DNA of 64,000 nucleotides from JAPLHP01 sp963720375 (lineage in GTDB: Bacteria; Chloroflexota; Dehalococcoidia; UBA2247; RBG-13-53-26). Below, one piece after another: positions 1-7,363 of the stretch. How positions within the stretch are numbered: the first letter of the stretch is position 1; each line of letters starts with the position of its first letter. The notes beneath the pieces are model-generated. The model had not been told where the DNA came from, made no database searches, and worked only from the letters and a program-made list of their open reading frames with translations. The translations under genes and the position numbers were made by a program. The stretch covers positions 1 to 64,000 of the forward strand of contig CAVRFM010000023.1 in the NCBI GenBank assembly GCA_963720375.1. The letters run 5' to 3'.

Positions 1-818
1 TGGTGCCTGTGATCGTGCAGGTGCTGGTGACGGTGCACAAGTTCCTTGTGCCTGTGGGAGTGTTCATGGACAAGGTTAGTCCGGAGGAGGAAATCAGGAT
101 TGGAAAGGAACTCCTCCGGCTTCCCATCGGCCACGAGGCCATGGTCGGCCCCCAGGACAATCACGCGGGTCGCCAGCTCCTCCACAGTGTCCAGGTCTTG
201 AGTGCTGAAGACCAGGCTTTTGCCTTCATCCGCCCAGTCTATCAGAAAATCAATGAGATTCCCCTGGCTCCACGGATCCAGTCCGGTCGTAGGCTCGTCA
301 AGGAGAAGGACCTGGGGATGCAGAGAAAGCACGGAAGCCAGGGCTACCTTCTTCTTCTCTCCGCCGGAGAGGCGATAAGGGGGCCGCTCCCGGAGATGGG
401 CGATGTTCAGCAGTTTCAAGGCCTCCGAACCTCTGGATACCACTTCATCCTTTGGAATTCCCAACTGAAGGGGACCGAAGATAACTTCATCCCAGACGGT
501 GGGAGAAAAAAGCTGCACATCCGGGTCCTGAAATACCAGCCCCACCCTGCGGCGGAATTCCAGAACAAAAGGCCCGTCTCTCAGTGCCTTTTCGGAAAGA
601 GGCTTCCCGAAAGCCAGCAACTGTCCGCCCGTGGGGAAGATCAGTCCGTCCAGGAGTTTGAGCAGAGTGCTCTTGCCCGAGCCGTTAGCCCCCAAAAGGG
701 CTACCAGTTCCCCCGGGCCAATGGTCAGGTTCAGTTGCCTCAAGGCTGCAATATTGCCGGGATAATCATAGTCCAGGTCTCTTGCCTCAAATATATGCTC
801 TGCGTCCGGTGTCATCAT
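1..818 (-). CDS. cbiO: Energy-coupling ATPase of a nickel/cobalt ECF transporter (CbiO/NikO type), cut by window edge
   Basis: ATP-binding subunit that powers Ni2+ or Co2+ import through CbiM/CbiQ at the inner face of the membrane. Translating the minus strand from the ATG at 818 gives 272 codons with no stop before base 1, so the C-terminus lies outside the window. Visible motifs are a Walker A (GANGSGKST), an ABC signature (LSGGEKKK) and a Walker B (VLLLDEPT). The visible end is strongly His-rich (HEHSHRHKELVHRHQHLHDH), a tail typical of nickel/cobalt ATPases that may bind the metal. The start overlaps the cbiQ stop as ATGA, so the two are probably translationally coupled. Nickel versus cobalt cannot be decided from this subunit; the CODH genes, CooT and CooC in the window favour nickel. 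Confidence 0.93.
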   Translation of the reverse strand, partial: MMTPDAEHIFEARDLDYDYPGNIAALRQLNLTIGPGELVALLGANGSGKSTLLKLLDGLIFPTGGQLLAFGKPLSEKALRDGPFVLEFRRRVGLVFQDPDVQLFSPTVWDEVIFGPLQLGIPKDEVVSRGSEALKLLNIAHLRERPPYRLSGGEKKKVALASVLSLHPQVLLLDEPTTGLDPWSQGNLIDFLIDWADEGKSLVFSTQDLDTVEELATRVIVLGADHGLVADGKPEEFLSNPDFLLRTNLVHEHSHRHKELVHRHQHLHDHRH

Positions 819-2101
819 AGCCTGTTACTCCATAATAAGACTGATGCTGCGGCCAGGGCAAATGCGACCCACAAGAAGTCCCGCCGCCTCAGGCTGAGGT
901 CATTCAGTGCCAGTCCCTCGTCCCGGTAGCCCCGGGAAAGCATGGCGAGATATACCTCCTCGCTCAGGTGATGTGACTTGGCCATGGTTGTGCCCAGCGC
1001 TTGGCCCAGCCAACGCCGGTTTTCCTTTCCGGATAAGGTACCCAGGGTGCGGCTTCGCCGGGCCAGGAACATCGAGTTGGCAGTGTGGAGCAGGAGGAAG
1101 ATGTAGCGGTAGGTCATGCCCAGGACGGCTACGAAAAGCGAGGGCACACGAAACCAGCGCAGTGCTGCCAGGATGTTCGTCCAGCGGGTGGTGAGAATGA
1201 GGAGTATCCCAAAGGACAGGGAGTCCGTCACCCTGAGGACGAGGAGACCTGCGGTGCGGGCTCCCTGCTCGGTGATGATGGCCTTGCTGCCCACGGTTAC
1301 CAGAGGCGCTCCCGGGGTAATGAAAAGGGCCGGTATGGCAATCACTGCGGTAAAGATAGGGATGAAGATCAGAATGCGCTTGAGGAAAACCCCCAGGGGT
1401 ATCTTGGATAGCAGGGCTAAGGCCAGGACAAGGACAAATACGGCGGCGAGTATCGGCAGACTCCGGGCCAGACCTACAACGACAATGAAAAGCACGAAGG
1501 TCGCCACCTTGACCCGGGCATCCAGTCCCTGGAGCAATCCCGGGGCGCGGCACAGGTCTTCGGCCGACATCACGGATTCCAGGAGATGGGTGATGCTGGA
1601 GATATTCCTGGATAGAAAATCTTCGCTCTTCACCCCTGGAGCTGTCCGTTCTGATGGCGGCTGTTTCTGCGGCGAGTCTTTGCCTTTGCGGGTGAGCATC
1701 CGGCCAAGCAGCCAGAGCAGGAGAGCTACCAGAGCAATACCTACGAACGCGGACAGGATATAGCCGATGACGGCTCCCATCCTGGGAAAGCCGTAGTCCG
1801 GCAGTGGAGCCGGCCACCAATCGGCAAATCTCTGCATTCCGCTGGGTATGAAGCCCAGCCCCAGGTTCTTCAGTTCGTCTACCCCCCATTCACCCCAGGC
1901 TGTACCCGAGGCAAGGAGGCCAATCGGGGTGGCCAGGGCCACCAGGCCCAGAGCCCCCCAGAGGAGCCAGATCTTCCCCTCTTTCTTTCCCGGCACGTCC
2001 GCTTTGATAAGGCTGGAATGGGTTCGCTGCAGGAAAGCGAATACCAGGCCCGTCGCCAAAGCTTCGACAGGGCCCGCGACAAGAAGATGCCCTCCTACCA
2101 T
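815..2101 (-). CDS. cbiQ: CbiM C-terminus + PDGLE/CbiN-like segment + CbiQ transmembrane subunit in one frame
   Basis: This frame carries three parts. Residues 1-30 (HLLVAGPVEA, LVFAFLQ) are the last helix of CbiM displaced into this frame. Residues 45-135 contain two hydrophobic segments around WGVDELKNLG, resembling the PDGLE/CbiN accessory domain. From about residue 178 comes a CbiQ domain (LDARVK near its start, several membrane helices, AMLSRGYRDEG near the end, matching the family coupling motif). No stop separates the PDGLE part from CbiQ, so MNQ would be a single fused protein if the cbiM frameshift near 2105 were healed. The ATG at 2101 is therefore probably an internal methionine rather than a true start. 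CbiQ couples the ATPase to the substrate-binding subunit in ECF importers. Confidence 0.85.
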   Translation of the reverse strand: MVGGHLLVAGPVEALATGLVFAFLQRTHSSLIKADVPGKKEGKIWLLWGALGLVALATPIGLLASGTAWGEWGVDELKNLGLGFIPSGMQRFADWWPAPLPDYGFPRMGAVIGYILSAFVGIALVALLLWLLGRMLTRKGKDSPQKQPPSERTAPGVKSEDFLSRNISSITHLLESVMSAEDLCRAPGLLQGLDARVKVATFVLFIVVVGLARSLPILAAVFVLVLALALLSKIPLGVFLKRILIFIPIFTAVIAIPALFITPGAPLVTVGSKAIITEQGARTAGLLVLRVTDSLSFGILLILTTRWTNILAALRWFRVPSLFVAVLGMTYRYIFLLLHTANSMFLARRSRTLGTLSGKENRRWLGQALGTTMAKSHHLSEEVYLAMLSRGYRDEGLALNDLSLRRRDFLWVAFALAAASVLLWSNRL

Positions 2102-2669
2102 GGCTCGGCAAAGCCTTGCTCAAGCCGTAAGGGGCATAGAGGGGAACGCCGGCAGCGTTGTGGAACAGGGTGGGCTGGATCCCCAGTTCAACTCCCGCAA
2201 AGAAAGCAGCCACGACAATGCCTATATAGCTCCCGATGACTGCCGCCACCAGACGGCGGGTCGAAGTGGCCTCTGAATTGCTCGAAATCACCTTGTAAAT
2301 GAAGTATCCCACCAGTGGCAGGACTATGGCCATGTTGAAACAATTGGCGCCGAAGGACATTAAGCCGCCATCGCCGAAGAACAACGCCTGGATTCCCAGC
2401 ACCATTGAGATGCCGATCACCGCTGCCCAGGGGCCCAACACGATTGCCAGAAGTGTCCCACCCACTGCGTGGCCGGTGGTGCCCCCCGGCAAGGGGACAT
2501 TGAACATCATGAGAACGAAAGAGAAAGCAGCGAAGAGAGCCAGCACCGGGACAGTGCGCCCGGTAAGGGCCTTGCGGACACGCGTGGCGGCCACGTACCA
2601 GAAAGGCGCGGCGGCACCATACATAACCCCGCATGTGGCCGGACTCAGATAACCATCAGGTATGTGCAT
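1890..2669 (-). CDS. cbiM: CbiM, substrate-binding membrane subunit of nickel/cobalt transporter (frameshifted before its last helix)
   Basis: S-component that binds the metal ion. Starting at the ATG at 2669 gives the family N-terminus MHIPDGYLSP, whose Met and first His form the metal site in CbiM/NikM; longer upstream starts would bury it. About six hydrophobic segments follow, with GGTTGHAVGGTLLAI and NCFNMAIVLP as family landmarks. Genuine similarity stops at YAPYGLSKALP; downstream the frame becomes Arg/Cys-rich nonsense to a stop at 1890. The missing last helix lies in the next frame, and dropping one base (T at 2105 on the plus strand) restores it. A promoter and palindromic operator lie just upstream. 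Confidence 0.9.
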   Translation of the reverse strand: MHIPDGYLSPATCGVMYGAAAPFWYVAATRVRKALTGRTVPVLALFAAFSFVLMMFNVPLPGGTTGHAVGGTLLAIVLGPWAAVIGISMVLGIQALFFGDGGLMSFGANCFNMAIVLPLVGYFIYKVISSNSEATSTRRLVAAVIGSYIGIVVAAFFAGVELGIQPTLFHNAAGVPLYAPYGLSKALPSHGRRASSCRGPCRSFGDGPGIRFPAANPFQPYQSGRAGKERGEDLAPLGGSGPGGPGHPDWPPCLGYSLG

Positions 2670-2726
2670 CTTTCCTCTCGTATCAGTAGTTTTCTGAGTG
2701 TCCTGGTAATTGCATTGAGATGTAGT

Positions 2727-2768
2727 TGCAACTAGTTGCATTATAACAGACAAAAAAAGAGGGGTCAA
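2727..2768 (-). promoter_or_regulatory. Promoter and Fur/Nur-type palindromic operator of the cbiMQO operon
   Basis: On the minus strand a -35 TTGACC (2768-2763) and a -10 TATAAT (2745-2740) are separated by 17 bp, close to the sigma-70 consensus. The perfect 14-bp palindrome TGCAACTAGTTGCA (2727-2740) begins at the edge of the -10 box, where a bound dimer would block initiation. A further TTGCAT half-site lies at 2710-2715. Repeated TTGCAA half-sites resemble the nickel-responsive Nur box of actinobacteria, though the spacing here is 4 rather than 5 bp. The -35 box overlaps the end of the Fur-family gene, the obvious candidate regulator. Confidence 0.7.
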
Positions 2769-3175
2769 CTCTGGCAGCGGAGGCAGTGACCGTGGATGGC
2801 GAGGTGTCTCAGGTCGGCCTGAAAGTGGTACTTTCTTTTCAGGGTGTCTTCCAGGGGGGTGAGGAGACTCTCGTCAAGGTCAATAGTCCGCCCGCATTTC
2901 TGGCAGACAAGGTGGTGATGGTGTCCCTTGTCAGCCTGGTGGTAGTAGAGCTTGTCTCCACCAAGCTCGGTCTCGGTTACCAGGTCGAGTTCCTTCAGCA
3001 GTTCCAGTGTCCGATAGATGGTGGATTTGTTGACCCAGGGATACTTGGCCCGAACGCGGCCATAGATCTCCGGGGCGGTAATATGCCCTTCAGCTTGATG
3101 AAGGGCTTCCAGTACCATCATGCGCTGCGGGGTAAGGCGGTATCCTTTTTCTTTCAGGCTTTCAAAACAGCTCAT
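2765..3175 (-). CDS. Fur-family metal-responsive transcriptional repressor
   Basis: A 136-residue protein of normal Fur length. The N-terminal winged helix includes LTPQRMMVLEAL and the recognition-helix segment VNKSTIYRTLELL. The C-terminal dimerisation domain has a His cluster (HHHH at 85-88) and two CxxC pairs (C91/C94 and C131/C134) that form the structural zinc site. It sits between cooT and cbiM on the same strand and its 3' end overlaps the cbiM promoter, so it most likely controls metal uptake in response to nickel (Nur-like) or another divalent metal. The sequence alone does not fix which metal is sensed, so no specific symbol is given. Confidence 0.9.
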   Translation of the reverse strand: MSCFESLKEKGYRLTPQRMMVLEALHQAEGHITAPEIYGRVRAKYPWVNKSTIYRTLELLKELDLVTETELGGDKLYYHQADKGHHHHLVCQKCGRTIDLDESLLTPLEDTLKRKYHFQADLRHLAIHGHCLRCQS

Positions 3176-3189
3176 CTGCTTAGTTCTGT

Positions 3190-3381
3190 TCAGCCGGTTC
3201 TTTCAAGTATGACCCTCGAATTCTCGAAGTCGATCTCCTTGATGCTGGCGGCTATATCCTTTTCTTCACCGAACAAAGTTGACAGGTGCAATCCCTTATC
3301 CCTGATCTCGATCAGTGCTACCTCTTCGAGGATGAGCTCCCTTTTACCGTCTCCCTCAAGATATGCTTTCCCCAGGCACAT
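3190..3381 (-). CDS. cooT: CooT-like small nickel-binding protein
   Basis: A 63-residue protein beginning MCLGKAYL, the hallmark start of the CooT family in which Cys2 is the nickel ligand. The rest (ELILEEVALIEI, LHLSTLFGEEKDI, IKEIDFENSRVILE) follows the family's small beta-barrel pattern. CooT is known as a nickel chaperone for carbon monoxide dehydrogenase maturation in Rhodospirillum. Its position in the nickel/cobalt uptake operon, and the CODH genes at 33-44 kb of the same window, support that role here. Its ATG directly follows the stop codon of the 67-residue upstream gene, so the genes are co-transcribed. Confidence 0.8.
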   Translation of the reverse strand: MCLGKAYLEGDGKRELILEEVALIEIRDKGLHLSTLFGEEKDIAASIKEIDFENSRVILERTG

Positions 3382-3585
3382 TTATTTCTCCTTTAGCCTT
3401 TTCAAGGCTGCGAGCAGGGATTCATTGGCCTTGTTTATCTGCTGTGCGGCTTGCTTTATATCGTCGTGGACTGCTGCCTGGCCGAAGCCTCTGGCTTTCT
3501 CGGCCCAGTCTGTAAATTCTTGAGCGTGTTCTCTGTTGTGCTTTATCCAGTGGTCCAATAATAACTCTGAGTTTGGCCTTATCAT
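3382..3585 (-). CDS. Small helical His-containing protein, first gene of the nickel/cobalt operon
   Basis: A 67-residue, probably all-helical protein without a signal peptide or membrane segment. Its N-terminal half carries regularly spaced histidines (LLLDHWIKHNREHAQEF) and Trp, Asp and Glu residues that could bind a metal; the C-terminal half is a likely coiled coil (IKQAAQQINKANESLLAALK). The stop codon abuts the start codon of cooT, and fur and cbiM follow, so a role in nickel or cobalt handling is likely by context. I do not recognise a characterised family. The reading frame, tight operon spacing and protein-like composition support it being real. Confidence 0.7.
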   Translation of the reverse strand: MIRPNSELLLDHWIKHNREHAQEFTDWAEKARGFGQAAVHDDIKQAAQQINKANESLLAALKRLKEK

Positions 3586-3615
3586 CCTTTTCCATACGGT
3601 TTCCCTCTTTGTTTT

Positions 3616-3720
3616 GTGAGATTGTTTACTAGCTCCTTCAACCCCCTGTGGTCCCCCAGTCTTGGGGGACTTTCAAAGGTGGGGGACACCCCCAAGCCCC
3701 CGGCAGGGACGGATCCCTGC
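3616..3720. repeat. Intergenic repeat with three consecutive perfect hairpins
   Basis: The 337 bp between the small His protein and tldD contain no gene. They begin with GTGAGATTGTTTA (3616-3628), the same 13 bases found inverted at 32775-32787. Then come three perfect inverted repeats: 3651-3658/3663-3670 (8-bp stem, loop GTCT), 3680-3685/3689-3694 (6-bp stem) and 3703-3709/3714-3720 (7-bp stem, loop CGGA). The layout suggests a REP-like dispersed element. It may also act as a terminator or mRNA 3' stabiliser between the divergent units, although no U-tract follows. 3721-3922 otherwise shows only AT-rich sequence upstream of tldD. Confidence 0.6.
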
Positions 3721-3922
3721 ACTCTCTTTGGACAAGCGTTTTCAATGGTGGGGAACCTCCTCAGAGGATTATAGCATACGTTTGAATTGCCAAAGAAAAG
3801 TGGCTTTTCTCTTGAAAATTGACTATGCTTTATAAATTGAAGATGTTTTTCCTGATGTCCCCACTGAATCGCTTACAGCAGCGGGATTTTCGCAGAGCTT
3901 TCCGAGAGGCTGGAGGTCCCAA

Positions 3923-5284
3923 TTGAAGAGAGATCAAATTGAAGAAGCCTTGAAGGGGCATGATGCCGAGTATATTGAGGTGCGTTTTGAGGAGAACAAA
4001 GCGACCAGTATTCGGTATCGGGGAAAGGAACTGGAGGAGGTCAGTCAGCCCACCAGTTCCGGGGGCAATGTAAGGGCATTGGTCAAAGGGGGATGGGGTT
4101 TTGTCAGCTTCAATGATCCAGGCAGCTTGCGGGAGAAGGTGAAGCTGGCTGTGAGGCAGGCGAGGTTGGTGGGTAAGGGCGTTACCAGGTTAGCTTCAGT
4201 GGCTCCGGTGGTGGATTCCCTGGAAGAGGCAGCGGAAAGGGACTGCACTGCTATCCCTCTGGTTGAGAAGAAGCGTCTGGCTGACGAATACAATGAGATT
4301 ATCCTGAGTACTCCGAAGGTGGAGACCTCGGTTGTTGCCTATAGGGACAGACTGAGGAAAGCCATATTTGCCAACTCGGAAGGAAGTTATATCGAGCAGA
4401 AGAACAGTGATCTCTCCCTTCGCGTTAGTGCAATGGCACGGGAAGGGGGTGATGTACAGCAGGCAGGTCTGAGCGTAGGAAGCAGAGGGGATTTTACCCA
4501 AGTCGAGGGGCTGCATGAGCAGGTGAGAGAGATAGCACATCGAGCGGTGGAACTTCTCTCTGCCCCTCAGGTGCGGAGCGGAGAGTACTGTGTGGTTCTT
4601 GATCCCATTCTGGCAGGTGTATTTACCCATGAGGCGTTTGGGCATTTGTCTGAAGCAGACTTCACCTATGAGAATGAGCGGATGAGAGAGATCATGGTAC
4701 TGGGACGGAGGTTCGGTGGTGAGCATCTCAATATTGTCGATGGTGCTGCTGTTCCCGGCTTGAGGGGGAGCTACAAGTATGATGACGAAGGCGTGCCTGC
4801 ATCCAGGACCTATCTGATCAAGGAAGGGGTGCTGGTAGGGAGGCTGCACTCCCGGGAAACAGCGGCCAAGATGGAAGAACCAACCACAGGAAATGCCAGG
4901 GCAATAGACTATCATTATCCTCCTATTGTGCGCATGACGAATACTTTTATTGAGTCGCAGAAGCTCTCATTTGATGAGATAATCGGTGATATTAAGGAAG
5001 GAATATACGTTAAGAACTGGTACGGCGGGACCACCAGCATGGAGATGTTTACATTCTCGGCTGGTGAAGCATACTTTATCCGGCATGGTAAGGTAGCGGA
5101 ACTGCTGCGCTCTGTAGTACTCACCGGCAATATATTCACCACTCTCCAGAATATAGATGCCATTGGGAATGATCTGCAGATGAACCAGGGCGGGGGTTGT
5201 GGGAAGGGAGGGCAAAGTCCGTTGCCGGTGTCCAATGGCAGCCCTCACATTCGGATTCAGCGTTGTCTGATAGGGGGGGCGTGA
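3923..5284 (+). CDS. tldD: TldD-type zinc metalloprotease of the TldD/PmbA family
   Basis: A 453-residue cytosolic protease subunit. TldD and TldE (PmbA) form a heterodimer that degrades unfolded peptides and matures some RiPPs. The catalytic HExxxH motif is present at residues 236-241 (HEAFGH), and the family glycine/cysteine-rich segment MNQGGGCGKGGQ is near the C-terminus. The TTG start at 3923 is chosen because a good ribosome-binding site (TGGAGGT) lies a few bases upstream and the N-terminus matches family length. pmbA follows after 50 bp on the same strand, the usual arrangement. No RiPP precursor gene was noticed beside it, so a general proteolytic role is more likely. Confidence 0.93.
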   Translation: MKRDQIEEALKGHDAEYIEVRFEENKATSIRYRGKELEEVSQPTSSGGNVRALVKGGWGFVSFNDPGSLREKVKLAVRQARLVGKGVTRLASVAPVVDSLEEAAERDCTAIPLVEKKRLADEYNEIILSTPKVETSVVAYRDRLRKAIFANSEGSYIEQKNSDLSLRVSAMAREGGDVQQAGLSVGSRGDFTQVEGLHEQVREIAHRAVELLSAPQVRSGEYCVVLDPILAGVFTHEAFGHLSEADFTYENERMREIMVLGRRFGGEHLNIVDGAAVPGLRGSYKYDDEGVPASRTYLIKEGVLVGRLHSRETAAKMEEPTTGNARAIDYHYPPIVRMTNTFIESQKLSFDEIIGDIKEGIYVKNWYGGTTSMEMFTFSAGEAYFIRHGKVAELLRSVVLTGNIFTTLQNIDAIGNDLQMNQGGGCGKGGQSPLPVSNGSPHIRIQRCLIGGA

Positions 5285-5334
5285 TGGCGCGGTTGTTAAA
5301 ATTTCTTTATTGGGATTGAGAGTAGTCAACAAGA

Positions 5335-6660
5335 ATGAACGATTTTTCAAAGTCTCGACTTGAAGAGATTCTTTCACTGGCGGAGAAAAGCGCTCAAGAG
5401 GCAGAGGTCTTCCTGGGCACCTTCGATGAGACCCCTGTTATCTTTGAGGCCAATCGTCTGAAGCAGTTACAGACGAACCAGGGTATGCTGGTTGCGCTTC
5501 GTATTGTGAAAGATGGAAGGATCGGATTTTCTACTGCCACTGCGCTTGATGATACTGTGTCACTGGTCAATCGGGCGGTAGAGGTGTCTCAATTTGGTAC
5601 GATGGCTAGATTTGAGCTGCCATCCAGGCAGATCTATCCTCAGATAGCGATGTATGATCCTGAGACAGAAACGTTCGATATAGAGAAAATGGTTGAGCTG
5701 GGTGAAGCGCTCATATCCCAGGTGCGCGGGCATACTCCGGATCTATTGTGTGATGCAAGCCTGGGCAAAGGCACGGTTTCGGTCTGTATCCTGAATTCCC
5801 GTGGGGGGGAAGCGGCTTTCAGGCGAAGCTTCTTTGGCGTAGGACTGGAGGGCAACCTGATCAGGGATACTGATATGCTGTTTGTTGGCGATAGTGAAAG
5901 CTCCTGTCATCCGGTCAAAGACATGGACAAGTTGGCCCGTTCAGTGGTGACCCAACTGGAGCTGGCCAAGAGGCGGGCTGCGGTATCAACCGGACACCTG
6001 CCTGTGATCTTCACTCCGCATGGAGTGGTCAGTGCCATGATTGCTCCCTTGACCGTAGCTTTCAACGGGCGGGTGGTTCTACAGGGAGTCTCACCATTAG
6101 TGGACAAAAAGGGGAAGAAGGTTTTTGATGAGAAGCTGTCTTTGTGGGATGATGCGACGCTGGCTTATTGCCCCAGAAGTCGCCCGTGTGATGATGAAGG
6201 GGTAACCAGCCGCCGTACGCCTCTTATTGAAGGTGGGGTGGTGAAGAGTTTCTTATATGATTTGCAGACTGCCGGCTTAGCTGGTGTTGAGAGCACAGGG
6301 AGTGGCGACAGGGCTGGTGCCGGGTTGCCTGCTCCCTCGATAAGCAGCCTGGTTCTTGAGACGGGGGATGTCAGTTTTGAAGACATGGTTCGAGATGTAA
6401 AGGAGGGGCTGGTAGTAGAGCAGCTCATGGGTGCTACACAGACCAATGTCGTTGCGGGCGATTTTAGCGGCAATGTTCTCCTGGGATATAAGGTGGAGAG
6501 GGGAGAAATAGTAGGCCGTGTGAAGGATACGGTGGTTTCAGGTAATATTTATAAGGCGCTGGCTGAGAATGTTGCAGTTGGGAGGGAGGCGAGATGGGTT
6601 GGAGCAGTTCTTACCCCGGCGGTTTTCTGTTCCGACCTGGCTGTGGGAAGCAAGGGATGA
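5335..6660 (+). CDS. pmbA: PmbA/TldE, non-catalytic partner of TldD
   Basis: A 441-residue TldD paralogue. The region aligned with the TldD active site reads VIFTPHGVVSAMIAPL and lacks the HExxxH zinc motif, as expected for the TldE half of the heterodimer, which shapes the substrate channel but does not cleave. The C-terminal half shows the family pattern CDDEGVTSRRTPLIEGG and the VVSGNIYKAL stretch matching VVLTGNIFTTL of TldD. It starts 50 bp after tldD and is probably in the same transcript. The start at 5335 is an ATG; the stop is followed six bases later by the acetyltransferase start, so the three genes likely form one operon. Confidence 0.92.
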   Translation: MNDFSKSRLEEILSLAEKSAQEAEVFLGTFDETPVIFEANRLKQLQTNQGMLVALRIVKDGRIGFSTATALDDTVSLVNRAVEVSQFGTMARFELPSRQIYPQIAMYDPETETFDIEKMVELGEALISQVRGHTPDLLCDASLGKGTVSVCILNSRGGEAAFRRSFFGVGLEGNLIRDTDMLFVGDSESSCHPVKDMDKLARSVVTQLELAKRRAAVSTGHLPVIFTPHGVVSAMIAPLTVAFNGRVVLQGVSPLVDKKGKKVFDEKLSLWDDATLAYCPRSRPCDDEGVTSRRTPLIEGGVVKSFLYDLQTAGLAGVESTGSGDRAGAGLPAPSISSLVLETGDVSFEDMVRDVKEGLVVEQLMGATQTNVVAGDFSGNVLLGYKVERGEIVGRVKDTVVSGNIYKALAENVAVGREARWVGAVLTPAVFCSDLAVGSKG

Positions 6661-6666
6661 CGTAGG

Positions 6667-7215
6667 ATGATGAAGGGCAGCAAGGTAATACTTCGCGAGA
6701 AAAGGTTGGAGGACGCCTGGAACGATTACGCTTGGAAGAGGGACCCTGATCTGTCTGCCCTTGATGCTACTTTACCCCTGGATCTACCCTTCTCGATGTA
6801 CTTGCTCAGCTATGCTGAAGAGTTGAATCATAATGACGGGAGGGGATATACCTACGCTATTGAAACGCTTGAAGGCAAACACATCGGCAATTGCAGCTAC
6901 TATAATATTGATCGAAACAAAGGCGAAGCTGAACTGGGTATCATTATCGGAGACACAGCATATTGGGATGCAGGGTATGGTACTGATACAGTAACTGCTC
7001 TGGTGAACTATGTTTTTGAGAAAGAAGGCTTGAAGCGGATGTACCTCCATACCCTGGTGAGGAACAGCAGGGCGCAGAAATGCTTTCAGAAATGCGGGTT
7101 TGTCCCCTGTGGACGTGTAGCCAGGTCAGGATATGATTTTATTCTGATGGAGATGAAGAAACCGAAAGCTTCTTCTGATAGAGACTCAGCTGGTGGTTTG
7201 GACAGTCCCGTCTAG
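6667..7215 (+). CDS. GNAT N-acetyltransferase, RimJ/RimL-like
   Basis: A 182-residue GNAT-fold enzyme that would transfer an acetyl group from acetyl-CoA to an amine. Family landmarks are the beta4 region ELGIIIGDTAYWDAGYGTD, which contains the acetyl-CoA pyrophosphate-binding Q/R-x-x-G-x-G/A-like turn in the RimJ form, and the C-terminal NSRAQKCFQKCGFVPCGR segment typical of this class. The substrate cannot be predicted: RimJ/RimL relatives acetylate ribosomal proteins, antibiotics or metabolites. It lies six bases after pmbA and is the last gene before a convergent terminator. The Asp/Ser-rich tail after residue 165 is probably disordered. Confidence 0.85.
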   Translation: MMKGSKVILREKRLEDAWNDYAWKRDPDLSALDATLPLDLPFSMYLLSYAEELNHNDGRGYTYAIETLEGKHIGNCSYYNIDRNKGEAELGIIIGDTAYWDAGYGTDTVTALVNYVFEKEGLKRMYLHTLVRNSRAQKCFQKCGFVPCGRVARSGYDFILMEMKKPKASSDRDSAGGLDSPV

Positions 7216-7286
7216 TCCCTAGTGGACTGGATCCCTCTATGTGCTTCTCGACGGTTTCTAATTCTCCCCATGAACCAAGAAAACCG

Positions 7287-7317
7287 GAACGGACCAATCT
7301 ATCAGATTGGTCCGTTC
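7287..7317. terminator. Bidirectional intrinsic terminator between converging genes
   Basis: A perfect 13-bp inverted repeat (7287-7299 with 7305-7317, loop TATCA) lies in the gap between the acetyltransferase (plus) and the SDR operon (minus). Read on the minus strand the hairpin is followed after two bases by a T-rich tract (TTTTCTT), so it should terminate the SDR operon efficiently. The plus-strand side has no clear U-tract. Confidence 0.8.
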
Positions 7318-7363
7318 GAAACTAGCGCTTAGATCCAACAATTCAAGAACTGTAGTAGGTTGA

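Noticed and set aside
3..929. 308-codon plus-strand frame at the left edge
   Set aside because: Antisense to cbiO, whose Walker and signature motifs are unambiguous; the plus-strand product has no recognisable features.
900..1889. Long minus-strand frame of 329 codons across cbiQ
   Set aside because: Lies in another frame of the cbiM/cbiQ coding region; its Pro/Arg/His-rich translation has no membrane helices while the overlapping frame is a clear transporter.
7287..7317. GTTCGAA at 7314, considered as a tRNA T-loop
   Set aside because: It belongs to a simple 13-bp hairpin; no acceptor, D or anticodon arms fit around it.
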